Positions 1 through 12,220 of a stretch of 64,000 nucleotides of DNA are shown here, piece by piece. The stretch is from Varanus komodoensis. Its lineage: Eukaryota > Chordata > Lepidosauria > Squamata > Varanidae. The number at the start of each line of letters is the position of its first letter. The stretch's first letter is position 1. Made by a program: the position numbers and the translations under genes. Location: the NCBI RefSeq assembly GCF_004798865.1, contig NW_025335269.1, positions 15,923,459-15,987,458 of the forward strand. Reading direction: 5' to 3'. Under the pieces are notes generated by a model. The model saw only the letters and a list, made by a program, of their open reading frames with translations. It was not told the DNA's origin and did no database searches.

Positions 1-3000
1 CTTATTCAAAGTAAAACTCATCTTGCCTGTTCGAGTCAGCCAAACAATTTTTTTCTTGCCAATGTTTAATTCCAGATTTCCCAATAAAGTTAATTCTATA
101 TGAGAAAATAGACCAAACTTGGCATGAGAATATATGCCACAACTCTCTAGTTGCCACAACTGGAGTAAACATATTATCTGTTTTGGTATGAGGAGAGCTC
201 TATGCAATCCACACTGCAGAAGAAGAGGATCCAGAAATGAGGATTCTAAGACTGACCAAGGAGAGGTATTTAATCTACATGGAAAAGACCAAACTCTAGT
301 ACAAATCAACAAATAGGCCCAATGCTATAATGAAAGATCAGGGAGGCCAATTACACCCTCTTTGATTAAAAGTTGTATCCTTTTCAAGAATATTCATGGT
401 AGAGGTGTGTGAGGTATCCATTTGGGAGTGACAACTGATCAGATTCCCCAGGCTCTATTCTTCAGGCTCTGGGCCACTTTGCAGAGGCCCTGAACCCGAG
501 TTCCTGGTGAGGGCATCCAGCATTTGCTGGGCACTCAGAAGGACTTGTGCTCTATACACTGCACAGGCAGTGTCCCTCTTCTGCACCACCTGCTGCAGCC
601 TTTGTGCTATGGAACCTGATGTAGAAGAAGGTTGCTAGTTGTACAACCTTCATTCTGCAAGCATGCATGAACTTCCACTTGGATCACTTTGCAAGGCCAG
701 CCCATAAGAAGTCTGCAAATACCAGATGGCTGGATTCTGCTAGTGTCATTCCCGACCATAATTCATCGTGGAATGGAACCCTAACCACATAAAGCATAAA
801 CAATTTGAGGTATTACATTCATTTGGAGAATACTTACCCTAACCCCATCTGTTGATGCTAACCCCTTAGCATCTCAATCAACTTAATCAAATTTACCTTA
901 ATTGTTTATGATATGTCTGTTAAGTATTTTCAGATAAGTAATATGCTCAGCACAAAGTCTACATTGCCAATTAGATAACATACTATGGGATGTACTATCC
1001 CCAACAGATATAAGTTCTGACTTTGACTAGTTAAAAGAATAACCAGACATATGTCCGAAATTAATTAATAAATCATTTGCACCCAAGTTGGAACAATCAA
1101 TTGTAGTTTCAAAATAAACATTAGAAGATCATCAGTATAAAGAATAAATTGATATTCTAACATGTTATACAAAGCTTCATGAATATTAATTGGGGTTTTG
1201 TTGAATACCACTGGCTAGGGATTTCAAATATTAATAGGGAAAGAGGAGTGGCTATACACAGAGGGAAAATTCCATTGGTCCTAACTCTAGCTTTAGGAGA
1301 TTCATATAAAAGTTTAGCCCATTTATGAAATTCTGGAGGAAAACCAATATTTGCCAAAGGGCAAAGGTTTCCAATGAATTTTACCAAAGGCCTTTTCTGT
1401 ATCCAGAGAGAGAATGGTAACTGTGTGTCTGTGCTATACTTTTTTAATTCAGTCAGATAAACAACCAAACTAAGATCACATGCCAATTTTAATGACTCAC
1501 AGCTGCAGTCAGTGTTTTAATATGTACTCTAATTAATGAAATGGGTTGATAATTAACAGTGAACAATCTCTATCTAATTTAAGAACTACTGTAATATAAG
1601 CATCAAGTGCTGATGAAAGGGAACCCAATTTAAAAATAGACTTGTACAAATGATAAGGTTTGGGAGCTAGAAAGCTGGAAAATGTTTTATTCTATTCAGC
1701 TGGAAATCCATCTGGACCAAGTGCTTTCCCTGTTATTACTTTTGTAATTTCAACTATCTGCAAAGGCACCATTAAAACTTTGTGACATATCTAGAGATAA
1801 TTAACCCAGGGTGGTAGGCTTGATATCCTGCCTTGATATTTCACACCACTAGCATACAATTATGGTTAAAATTTTAAAAGTTTGAAATCTATATCTTCAG
1901 GATGAATAAGTATATTGCCACTATTGTCTTTAATTGTCAAGATGGTGTTTTGATGTTTTTGTTGTTCAAGGCAATTCACCAGTATTTTAGTGAGTCATCA
2001 CCATTTTCCAAATGTTTAGCTTAAACAAGCCAGTGCAAAATCTTCCTACTGTGGAAAAAAAAAAAAGAATCCAACTCATATTTAACATGCTGCACCTCTT
2101 GATAAAGCTGTGCATTCTAGAGAGGTGGTAAACTGACTTATACAGCATTTCAACCAATTATTTAGAACTATTTATCACTCCTTTTAAAACGTATTTTTAT
2201 GACAAGTGTAAGCAAAAATTTGGCCCCCACTGGAGCATGAGTTGGTTGTACCCTCACTGATTTAAAAATATTCTTGTAGCTCAGCAAAAACCTGATTTTT
2301 AAAAGACTCATCGTTTAACAAGGAAACATTAAGGTGCTAAAGACCAGCAAGTCTTAAAATATTTGTAAGTAGCAAATTCAAAGAAACAGGAGCATAGTCT
2401 GATATTGCCAACATTCCTACCTTATAGTCTCTAATCTGACACAAGGATTTGGAAACAATTCTAGGGGACAGAACACATAAATGTATAGTCTCTCTCATCT
2501 AGATACAATATTCTTCATGGGTTAATCTGGCCAAATTCTGCCATGCAGGCCTGAATTGCAAATCTCATCTTTGCTTGCCTTTCAGAGACTGCTTGTATTC
2601 CTATCCAAGGGGCAATTTAAGATTCCACTAATCCTAAAATCACATAATCACCTACAATATCAAACAATTTGCTAAAGCATTTAGAGAGTCATTATTAGAC
2701 CCATATGCACGAATCAAAGCCATTACTTTTTTACTGTGTTTTCTCACCATAATCAAAATTCTACCATCAAGATTAATAATGGTTTGCTTGGTAAGACAAG
2801 CTATGTAGAAAGACAACCAGCCAAAGAAAATGCTAAGTGGAAATTGTATTCTACATAATTTCTTTTAATGGGAATAACAACAATGAACAACATAATGGTT
2901 TAGATGTTCTGAGAAAATTGTATGAGATAGGAGAATGTACAGTTAAATTTAATTAAGTGTAAAATGTTATTGTGTAGAAAGGATAGTAATCATTATCTTA

Positions 3001-3050
3001 CAACAATTTTCCTTAAATATTTGATATTCTATGTAACATTTGTTCAAGAA
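1..3050 (-). mobile_element. L1 LINE remnant, ORF2 (endonuclease to reverse transcriptase), degenerate
   Basis: On the minus strand, the segment at about 2380-2420 translates to DYKVGMLAISDYAPVSLNL, which matches the C-terminal L1 endonuclease motif ISDHAPVSL. At 1157-1486 a frame reads GFPPEFHKWAKLLYESPKA followed by RVRTNG, the L1 reverse transcriptase region between motifs A and B. The order EN at higher and RT at lower coordinates gives minus orientation. The frame is broken by many stops and shifts, so the copy is old. The 3' end is lost or lies beyond the left edge, and the 5' limit near 3.05 kb is approximate. Confidence 0.7.
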
Positions 3051-3058
3051 CCCTTAGT

Positions 3059-3081
3059 GGGGGGGGGTTGGGGGGGAGAGT
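3059..3081. repeat. Poly-G tract
   Basis: A run of guanines broken by two thymines and followed by GAGAG lies at the upstream limit of the L1 remnant. It could form a G-rich secondary structure, but that is untested. Confidence 0.7.
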
Positions 3082-5190
3082 AACTTTTATGTGTATTCTT
3101 ATTTTTCTTTTTTTCATTATTTTTTCTCTCTTCTTTACAAATTATACTGTTATTAAAAATTATCTATAAAAAGACCAATAATGCTTTGCTGAACTGAAAA
3201 CAATTTTTTTATGGATTAAGATCACTATCCCCTTAATCATGGCTGAAATATCTGTTGCATAGATATCTGCCACTCATTGCTTCCTGGGAACCTATGAATA
3301 TATACTGCCATCAGATGTGTTTCCTGTAAAAAGTCACATCAGTTCCATATCCCATCAGTTAAGAAAGTACTTTCTTCTGTTTAATTGGATTCAGCACTTC
3401 CCTTGGCTTTGCAAGTCACTTTAGAACTATCATGAACATACAAATCTCATGCACATACAAATCTTGTCCTGTGTGCAAAAAGTATATATATCAGAATAAT
3501 TCCAGGTATAAGTTATGGATGCAATAACTGTGCCCTACACCATTATAGTGGGAAAAAACCTCTAAAACTAAGGCCTCAGTGTGAAAGAAAAAATGAAATC
3601 AATCCAAACAAAAAAAGTCAAAATCACTTAAAAAAATCCAAAACAGAACAAAACGTCAACTTTTCCTTCCCAGCAAGACAATTGTGCAATACTTTACACT
3701 CCACCCCTACTCAATCATCAATTTTATCAACATTAATTTAATCTTAGCACTGTCTAATAAAAAGAAAAGAGCAGGAGGAGAAAAAAGAAATCTAGGCCAA
3801 AATTTAAGAGAGGAAGAAGGAAGATGGCAAAATGTCTGGAACTTATACTCTCAAAGTATTTAAGCCAGGGCTGAATATCCAGAACTTCCCAACCAATTTC
3901 TGAAAAGCAGAGATTGAAATTAAACAGAGGTTGTAGCAGAAGCTGTGAAATCCGAAGGCACCTACTGAGCAGGGCAAGTAACTCAGATCCCAACAACTAA
4001 AGTTTATGCAGCTTCTGAGGATCAAAACTTCTACCTGCCCGCTTTTTTAATTCTACTGGAAATATGACAGAAAAATGATATAAAAATTCTGATTTTGATC
4101 TATAACCATTCTGCAAGCTTTTCTGATTGTCCTTCTCTGGAGAGATTTTTCTTCTGAGAAACCTAGGTAAAGCATGCTTTTATCTTCCTGCTGGAACCCT
4201 CCCTTCTGCCTGGCTGAATTGAGGTGAATCCTTAAGTTGATACCGAAACTTGACAATAACAAGTTCCCTCCCTATCACTCTCTAGGTAGCACCAACTTGA
4301 AACAGGAGAATTCCACATGGTCCAGCAGCTTTATCTCTAGGGGCTGCTCACGCGAGCCAAGAATTCTCAAATTGGCACATTGAGAGAAGGCTTCCAGAAA
4401 TGAAACATGAGCACAGTTTGTGTCATGGGAAGCAGATGCAATAATGCTATCTACCAAGTTTGGGACTCCAGTTTAAACTACTGAAGTTAAACTACTTCAT
4501 ATATTACATAGTGTTCGTTATTATAACCACTCATTGTTGAAAATACAGCAGATTCATGAACTTTCTTTCATATAAATACCCTCCCCCCATGGTTTTATTG
4601 AGTAAGTTTCTGTACCAGGTGCAGTGAGATTACATTAAGTTACAAACATCTAATAAAACAAACTAGGTGGGAAAAAGTACAGTGACAAACATGGGCATCA
4701 GTGAAAACACTATTTACCCATTATTTTCACCAGCAGTTGACATCAACATTAATCATTTGTGACTACTTGTACTTTAGCTGTATATATTAAAATTTAATGA
4801 TTTCAACACATAGAACCAGCAGTAGGATTCCATACATCAAGGCACTAATGTGTTGATCCCAATTATACTTAGAAGAAGAAAGAGTTGGATTTGTAGGGCT
4901 GCCAACTAAATTTTGCAGTCCAAAGAGAGTCCCAAAGCTCCAATGGGATTTAAAAAATTAATTATGCATGCCTTTTCCTCTTTAAATTATTCATTTTTTA
5001 AAATGCTGCTGTTATTGTCTTTTTAATGCTTCTGTCCTTCACTGTTCAGTGCTTGATAGATGCAACAGAGCATTTTCTCATCAAGCAAATAGATGAATTT
5101 CACCATCTAGCAGGCTTATTCATCTTGCTATCGCTTTCAACCTTTCACCCAGTTAGAATATAAATATGCAGGGGATGTAACCAATTAAAG
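3082..5190. other. Unassigned non-coding stretch
   Basis: AT-rich sequence without a supported exon. Open frames on the minus strand at 3754-4262 lack splice signals and protein character. A purine-rich segment near 3760-3830 might be an old L1 5' part, but I cannot show it. Confidence 0.4.
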
Positions 5191-5191
5191 C

Positions 5192-5310
5192 AAGGTTGGA
5201 GGACATGTGGCCCTTCAGATGTTATTGAACTACAATCCCAATCATCCTTCACCATTGACTGTACTGTTTAGGGTATATGAGAGTGGCAGTCCATCATGAA
5301 CTGAAGCTAA
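5192..5310. mobile_element. MITE-like palindromic repeat fragment
   Basis: The segment begins with CATGTGGCCCTTCAGATGTT and continues with ACTACAATCCCAATCATCC. It resembles a common squamate foldback repeat whose other end carries the inverse (GGGAGTTGTAGTCC). The second arm is recognisable only in part (GAGAGTGGCAGTCCA), so this copy is decayed. Confidence 0.5.
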
Positions 5311-6027
5311 AGTCTCCTCTATTCTAAACTAAAGAAAATTAAACATCAAACTATTATAATTTTAACAATTAGAGCATATGCTTGATCTAGAGAAGGCTGA
5401 TACTAGGATGCTGCACTTGGCTGTGGGTTCCAGCAGTGCAGCTGTAGCATGGAGATTTCCTCTAATACTACAGAAGATGTCTGTAGAAAAATAAATTTCC
5501 TTTAATTATAAAACTATGAGGCAAACTAAGGTGTAGGACTGGGAAGCAAAATGTAAATGTTGCAAACTCTGTTACACAGTACACAGTAATGCTAGCAATG
5601 TTTGGGGATCAACTGACATGGCAAGGATAGAATTGGACCAGCACACTGTGCATCGGTGGTTCTTGTCTTTATTTACCAAGCTTGTTATTTGCATAACTTC
5701 AACTCACTAATTTTCAATTCATTTTCTCCCACAACAAGGTGTTGTTATTGTTTTTTAAAACCATCCACCATGGGATTCACATAGAAAGGGGTATAACATG
5801 TATATTATTTCCTTGCCATTAAGTGTTTCTGAAATCTCAGTGATCAGCTTTTGCAACTTCATAATGCCAGCTCTCAGCAGCTCTCATGATATGGTCGAAG
5901 GAAAGCACCCCACATGAATACGTTCAGAACCTCTACCTATATTACTCAACTTATTCAAATAAACTACTATAATAATGCTAAGATCGATGTGATTAATAAT
6001 GACACAGCATCATATTAGTATCATATC

Positions 6028-6596
6028 TGTTGTGAATGACAGATCACTATGTAAACAACCCACACATTCACAAGCAATAAAACCAAAGTCTTTTATTGCT
6101 ACTTATCTACAAGATTTACAACTCTACAGATAAGCTCTACTGAAAAGATCTTTACAATGTAGATGCTAACTCCTTAGTGATGTCTCTCAGGGAGCCCACA
6201 TGGGACTAGCTAACTTGGCCCCACCTTTCCTCCCTGAGGCGGGACAAAGCTTGCTTTTGCTCCAATCTGCACAGAGAACGTCTAAGAGTTGCGCGGGAAA
6301 GATCTACTCCGCCTCCTGTGTCTCCTGTGTCATGCTCAGGAGGTTCAGTGTCAGGAGGAAGGGGGGCAGCCTGCTCAGGCTCCCCATGAGCAGAACTCTT
6401 AGTGCCTTTTCCCTCGGAGCTCTCTTGCTTTGATGTAGGCTCGGCTGTTTGCTCAATGGGTAAAGGGTCAGGATGAGGTATGGCTATCTGTTCAGCCATT
6501 TCCAAGCTAGGTTGTAGAAGAGATATTTGGCTACAGGATCTCAAGCATAAATCCTCCTCGTGAGGTGCTGCCTCTGTCAGGGCATCAGGCACGACA
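6028..6596 (-). mobile_element. Solo LTR (gypsy-like), 569 bp, with 5-base target duplication
   Basis: The element starts TGTTGTGAATG and ends GCACGACA on the plus strand, giving the TG...CA ends of an LTR. It is flanked by ATATC on both sides (6023-6027 and 6597-6601). On the minus strand an AATAAA signal lies near the downstream end, in the place expected for the R-U5 border, so the LTR points left. No internal region or second LTR is adjacent, so it is a solo LTR left by recombination. It carries no gene of its own. The sharp ends and perfect duplication suggest moderate age. Gypsy assignment is inferred from the LTR style. Confidence 0.75.
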
Positions 6597-6611
6597 ATAT
6601 CAGATAACCAA

Positions 6612-6765
6612 TGTAGTGTTGTGACTAACTGTTGGACTGGGACTCAGGAGATCTGGCCATGAAGCAAACCGGGTGACACTGGGCCAGTCACTGACTTTCT
6701 GCCCAACCTACCCCACAGGGCTGACATTGTGAAGATGAAATGAAGAGGAAGAAGACTTTTTAGGC
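6612..6765 (+). mobile_element. Sauria-type tRNA-derived SINE
   Basis: The sequence GTGTTGGACTGGGACTCAGG followed by CTGGGCCAGTCACTGAC and CCACAGGGCTGACATTGTGA matches the body of the SINE that is widespread in lizards and snakes. It is diverged; the box B-like part is weak. It starts directly after the solo LTR duplication. Confidence 0.65.
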
Positions 6766-6767
6766 CA

Positions 6768-6900
6768 TATTTATTTATTTATTTATTCATTTTTGGCCAG
6801 GTCAACTCAAATTATATTGTTTTTATATTGTGTTTATTAATTTATTATTGTGAGCTGCCCCAAGCCTTCAGCGAATGGGGCAGCATAGGAGCCTCCTAAA

Positions 6901-6936
<36 letters not shown>

Positions 6937-6940
6937 GCTA
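6768..6940 (+). mobile_element. L2/CR1-type LINE 3' end with AAGT microsatellite tail
   Basis: The stretch contains the conserved LINE tail GTGAGCTGCCCCAAGCCTTC, then a GGGGCAGCATAGGAG block. It ends in about nine AAGT units (about 6896-6936), the usual microsatellite end of such tails. Confidence 0.65.
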
Positions 6941-7658
6941 TAAAGGTAATTGAACAAGAGTAGCAGCTGAAATTTAGAAAGCACCTGCTGAGGCCTGTTT
7001 GGTGGCAATGCATGACAGAGCCTTTATGGCAGAGCCCTGTGCTGTGGAAATCCCTACACCAAGAGGTTACATCATTTCCCTCTTTATCTTCCATGGCTTC
7101 TCTTGGAGCAAGCCTTTCATTTTAACTGAGTTCTAGCACCACTGCTGTTGTTTTTATTGTTATATATATATATATTATTTATTTATGAACAAAAATAGGA
7201 TTCTGATATTGGCATTTGATTTTGCCTTTAATTTTTTGTTAACTGCTTCAAGCATCTTCACTGGAGGGGAGAGAGTGAGGAAGAAATATTACTAAGAAGA
7301 AGCAAAAATGGCATCACTATGCTATTCTTCCCATCTCATTTCTAGTTATCTTATATTGTACACTTGCCCAGAGACATGTGACAACAGTAATCATCTCCAC
7401 TAGGAGATGAACAGTTCTTTATTACCACCATCCCTTCATTTCTGTTATACAATTATCCCATAAGCTCTTTGGAGGCAAGAAACATATACTCTAATATAAT
7501 GTACTTAGAAGCTCATCACATGGTGGTGATACTAAAAACTACCATGACTTTTACTAATTCTATGCTAATATCTACAAAGCAAATCTTGAATAAGGCTAGC
7601 AATTGCTTTAACAAGCAACAAGACACCCCATAAGAAATTTAGAAATTATGCAAAATGT
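6941..7658. other. Downstream of the candidate gene end, nothing assigned
   Basis: AT-rich sequence with an AT dinucleotide run near 7160. No exon, promoter or repeat could be supported here. Confidence 0.4.
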
Positions 7659-7864
7659 TTATTCTCCAAACATTTGCTTCTTGAGGGTATGAGAACCTTT
7701 ATTGTGTGTTGAAAGATATATACCAAATTTAATACCAGTGGTCATAACATTAAATTTCAGTTTCTTGGCCATAGTTGGTGCAGGAATGCAAGTGAACAGT
7801 AACTGCATCATCTTCCTGTTTTTATGTTTCATTATCTGCTCATAAGGATAAAACATTTTATAAA
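7659..7864 (-). CDS. Candidate terminal exon with stop codon
   Basis: From a modest acceptor (TTGCTTTGAGAG) two leading bases complete the codon left by the 8.6 kb exon. 67 codons then run to a TAA at 7659-7661. The peptide is Lys- and Met-rich: YPYEQIMKHKNRKMMQLLF near the start and HTLKKQMFGE at the end. The stop codon TAA is embedded in AATAAA, so a canonical poly-A signal overlaps the end of the reading frame. If it is used, the 3' UTR would be very short. The alternative is a chance open frame. It is placed last because no later in-frame exon was found. Confidence 0.33.
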
Positions 7865-7959
7865 CTCTCAAAGCAACACTATGCACTTAAGGCTGAATTT
7901 GCCAAGCTTTTGCAGAAATTCCATCCATTCTATTGTGTTTGTAGGGAAGAGGTAGCATT

Positions 7960-8375
7960 TGTATGTTGAACTATCGGGACTTTCCTCTGAGTGCCAACTC
8001 CCAAAGAGGCTTAGAGGGTGGAAATCGGGAGGAGGGCCTTCTCTGTGGTGAGCCCCCATCTTTGGAACTACCTCCCTGCTGCAGCTCACCTGGACCCAAA
8101 TTTGCCACTTTTTTGGCAACAGGTCAAGACAGCCCTCTTTGTGGAGGTTTTAAAGATCTTGCTGGTCATTCAGCAGCCTGATGCAATTGTCCAGGTGCAT
8201 TTCTTTTATTCTTGGCCAGATATTTTTATTGTATTTTAATGTATTTTATACTACTTTTAAAAAAATCTTGTTAATGTTGTCATATCTTTTTTATTGTTTT
8301 TATACTTGGTTATAAACCACCCAAATACCTTCAGCTATTGGTGGTATAGACATGACATAATCATCATCGTCACCA
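7960..8375 (+). mobile_element. L2 LINE 3' end with C-terminal ORF2 remnant
   Basis: The plus strand encodes GRRAFSVVSPHLWNYLPAA, the conserved L2 C-terminal motif, with frame changes soon after. It is followed by a T-rich 3' UTR and the tail block ATAAACCACCCAAATACC, then an ATCATC-type repeat. It is 5'-truncated, and lies in the intron between the last two host exons on the opposite strand. Confidence 0.75.
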
Positions 8376-8525
8376 TCATAAATGTTTTAAAGCTAATAGC
8401 ATCCTCAGAAAATGAAAGCTAATGAAGTAGCCCAGTCATAAAAGACTAAGAGTTTACACATGGAGGAGTTTTTTCCCCCTTTACTGGCCCCAGTGAGGAT
8501 ATAAGCAGTGGATTCCTGGACTTAC

Positions 8526-8589
8526 CAGTTGGACAGCTCCACTTCAAAGTGGCCATATTTATGGCTGAGGCTAAATTGTGCTTAACTGT
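8526..8589 (-). CDS. Probable exon, unrecognised protein (21 codons plus 1 base)
   Basis: Both splice sites are excellent: acceptor CTTCTATCTCAGCTGCAG and donor AACTG then GTAAGTCC. Only one frame is open; it starts in phase 0, reads TVKHNLASAINMATLKWSCP and leaves one base. It follows the 9.1 kb exon with an intron of only about 440 bases. An L2 LINE tail of the opposite strand ends about 150 bases downstream. Confidence 0.55.
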
Positions 8590-9027
8590 CTGCAGCTGAG
8601 ATAGAAGTTTAATTCTTGCTATACCAACTCTTGTTTTATTTAATGGGATATCTAAAACTGTAATCAACCCCCACTTCAATACACTAATTGGATTACAAAG
8701 TTAATAACTATAAAATCACAAGGAAATGTGAGGTACATTCATTTCTAGAGTTATGATGTTTTAAATGACAGGGAAATCGAGGTAAAATGCTACTACATAA
8801 GATATCATTCCCCAATGATTTAATGTGTTTGTAAATGAATCATTTATCTATTCAACAGGATGTCTATTTAATACCTTTCAGTCAAATTCTCATTGATAAA
8901 GTTCCATGCAATGGTGAACAATGAATTAATTTTATATAGTACTCATCAGAAATGCATTCAAGTGTACCTCTTGTACAATCTAAAATTCAAAGATTCAAAT
9001 TCAAATTGTTTTTGAACTTTGCCTTAC

Positions 9028-9125
9028 AAACATTAGGATTTTTTTCACTATTAGTTTTGGTATTCTTTTTGTTTTGTTTTGTAACTTTTGGTTGTAATTA
9101 TTACCAGCTACACAATAGTGTGTAA
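9028..9125 (-). CDS. Probable exon, basic C-terminal region of the same protein
   Basis: The exon is 98 bases: two leading bases, then 32 codons ending in phase 0. The acceptor GTTTCTATTATTCAG is strong; the donor TTT then GTAAGG is weaker. The two leading bases complete the codon left open by the 13.4 kb exon. The peptide contains NQKLQNKTKRIPKLIVKK, a Lys-rich run that could be a nuclear-type or nucleic-acid-contact patch; that is inference only. A nearer GTAATA site inside the exon could end it early at 21 bases, but that form would not join the 8.6 kb exon in phase. Confidence 0.5.
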
Positions 9126-11404
9126 CTGAATAATAGAAACAAGAATGCTTCATGAAATATCCCAAATGATTTTTGCAAAACATGAAAATAGGAGAAGGGG
9201 ATGATTTATAGAGGCCCAAAGTGGGGGTGGGGGTTCAACCTGGTCTACAAAACCCATCATTATGAAGAAAAAGTAGAAGTTGAATTGTCCTCATCCTTTA
9301 AAATGTTTATGCAGGCTTTTTTCTCAGCATAAATGTAAGGTAGTTTTGCTGGAGCTGTTTAAAAGCAGTGTCTGAAAAGAACAGTAACCCACTGGTATGG
9401 GCCCTCCTCTAGAACAGGAAGAGCACACATATACTGGAAGTTCTAAGGTATGTAGTTCAAGAGAGATAGTTTGCTCTCCAGAAATAGGTCCCAGCATTCC
9501 TTTGCTCCTCTTGCTATTTCATATGCCCAAGGAGTAATATCTGACTAGCATCAGGAAGGAGGGACAAGTATCTTAATAGCCAGAACAGTTGAGAGGCAAT
9601 GCTGCTGAAAGGATTTATAGGTTCCAAAACATGTATGAGTAAATCAGTTAGATATCTACTGATCTCCAATATATAAAGCAATTCCATATAAAGGAATTGG
9701 CACTAGATCAAACAGGCAGGTAGCAAATACCTAAAGGGTATATGTCACCTGTAAAATTAATACTCATACCATGATTTTATGTCTGGCTGTAAACAAAAAT
9801 AAGGCATTGAAAGAAAGGCTTTACAGAAGCTAAAGATCTTGGAGTAATCCTCCAATTCATTAAAACAGGCAGGACCTTTCATGGAGGAGGGCAAGAAAGT
9901 TACTTTATGAGTCTACCAGTTCCTGAGAAACTATGCTTGGGGACTGCAACTGAATTCACCCTTCAGACAACTTTTTCACCCCAATTAGAATGAGCTCAGG
10001 AAGTTGATTAATGTAGCACTCGTGTACCCAAATTGCCCTCAAATAGCCTGAAAATCAGATGAATCTCCCCAGTTAGCAGGTATCAGATGGTGGTGAGTTC
10101 TAGAATCTGCCATATACTGCATACATTTCAAAAAATACAAAAGAAAATACTACTACTAAGAAAACGTACAGAATTCATTCATAGCACTTGCACTTACCAA
10201 AAATGTTTTGCCACCCACTAGGAGTCACCAGGGTGGTCTAAACCACATTTCAGTGGAACCTCTATGGCCCTGACCCATACTAATGATTGGCGGAGCTCCT
10301 CAAATCCCTTTACTTCCTTCCTAAGCCAGCTGGTTAAGATGCTGCCAAAGGCAACACAGTATAAAACACACACTGATGTGACTTGAAGATCTTTATCGTC
10401 ACATTGACAGAATGGCTTCTGAACATCTTTCACCCCTCTCTCAATAACTATACTAACACTAGCCTTCTAAATTTCATGAATTACAGTTGTAAAAGCACTG
10501 TTTCAAGGCTAACATCAGCATGACTAAAAATATGTGAATGGAATTAACCAAAGACCATTATGGAAACTTTTTTTGCACTCTATACTATTCATTAAAATGC
10601 ACACTGCTACTATGAACATTTTTGCTTAACTAAATTCATGCTACTTCGCATACGCAGAACCTTAAAATATCCTTTAGGTAAAGCCACTAACAGGAGAGGT
10701 CATCCACGATCCAGATGGCATGGGCTAGGATCCAAATAGCTAGGGTTATACAATGGGTTTGCATTTGCCCTGTGAAATTGTTGATCTTTCCTTAATTCTG
10801 ACAAGCTGATCTCCCTGCATGTCATATCATAAACTACTTTTGAAACACTCTTCAGCTTTTAATGAGAAGGAATGGAACTTATTTGGAGAAAGGTGGTCTA
10901 AAGCCCTGTTGTGTCCATGAAACTACTTTTTTTTGCATCCTGGTCCTTGGCTTAAAACCAGTTAAGCTGATCTTACTGTTTTTTCTGACCTCTGTCAACT
11001 ATATCCAAGTCAGTTTATTTTTGCATTCCAGTCATCTGAAGAAGTGAATATTGAGCTTTTCCATCATAGGCCATATTAACTGCATACCAGCAAAACACTG
11101 TGCAATATGGACAATAAAGTGAAAATTTTTAACATTAATCAGGTTCTATCACTATGATGAGTGACTCCTAAGGTTATGGTCCTAAAGTATAATGCAAGAT
11201 GTAAGCAACTACATAGCAACTTAGTCAATGTCAAAGTTTGCTTATACTTGCAGTAATTTGTTCTATGAAAGGGAGAAATTTACACACATGGGCATGAGGG
11301 CATCTTAATCATCCTCCAAATGTGTGTGCACATAGTATAACTTCCCCATATGTTTCAATTACTGCATTTAATATTTAATTGTACAAATATTATGATAGTT
11401 TTAT
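9126..11404. other. Intron of the host gene, largely unassigned
   Basis: Between the 13.4 and 9.1 kb exons. A fine donor-like site at about 10195 has no open exon behind it. A fragment near 11020-11045 (CATCTGAAGAAGTGA) resembles a common dispersed amniote repeat, but its ends are unclear. Confidence 0.4.
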
Positions 11405-11880
11405 CATTTTCATATCTTACATTCAAGGTGGCTTACAGATTCCTAAAGACTAAACAATAAGCCTAACAATAAGCCAATAAGCCAATCAAGCATATAGCCA
11501 GCAATATTCAAGCAACAAATAGCTAGTGCACACTGTTTCAAATCCAAGATAAAAATAAAAAGATGTATCTTGCATTTTTTTAAAGAGAGGTACTTTGAGG
11601 CCTTATGGATCTCTGTCAAAGCTTAAAGCTAATGACTGCAAAGATTGCTCTCAGGTACAACTGATTTCCTTCCCTATAGAGGTCAAATCCAGCATCTTAA
11701 TTTAAATCCAGAGTTGAACTCATAGCCAGTGCAACAAATAATAGGATCAATTGTACCCTCATACCCTCCCCATATCCATTAGGGTGTAGTATTCTATAGT
11801 AGTTGCGGTCTTTACAGCCTTCAAGGGCAGCCCTACATAGAAAACAATAGTTAATCCCCAAGGGCAAAAATCTGACTCTC
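11405..11880 (-). mobile_element. Degenerate L2-like LINE remnant
   Basis: It opens with the inverted tail motif CAAGGTGGCTTACAG. Near 11815-11860 it carries CCTTCAAGGGCAGCCCTACA, the same reverse-transcriptase segment seen at 51590 kb-scale in the better L2 copy (CTTCAAGGGCAGCCCCAC). The frame is fully decayed, so it is an old copy. Confidence 0.5.
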
Positions 11881-12220
11881 CAAAAGTATTTAGCTGCTGT
11901 ATCAAATGTAACACAAAAAAGGTTGTGCCATATCGATCACTTTCTCATAAAAGACTTGCACCAGGTCAAGGCACAACCTTAAGCTCAGGTAAATGTTCAG
12001 GTAAATCCAAGTGAGAGGTTTCAGCACGTAAGTCACTGCGGATACATAACCAGTAGCTGGTGCACCTGGGCCTCCTTGGACTATTTTCAAGTCTGTTCTG
12101 AAAGGAGTGAAAATAACCCTTTTACCCCAAACCGATGTACAAGGTAGTGCAATAAATGATTATCGACTACAGTGACAAAATCTGCTGTGGTCTATATAGA
12201 GGAAAGAACCAGTCTATCTT

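Noticed and set aside
6896-6940. Direct repeats considered as a CRISPR-like or regulatory array
   Set aside because: They are a simple AAGT microsatellite at a LINE tail.
9105-9125. 21-base version of the 9.1 kb exon using an inner GTAATA donor
   Set aside because: It would leave phase 1, which the 8.6 kb exon does not accept; the longer form fits.
10195-10433. Strong donor-like GTAAGTGC with a 71-codon frame behind it
   Set aside because: The long frame stops about 30 bases before the donor, and no acceptor gives an open exon in the required phase.
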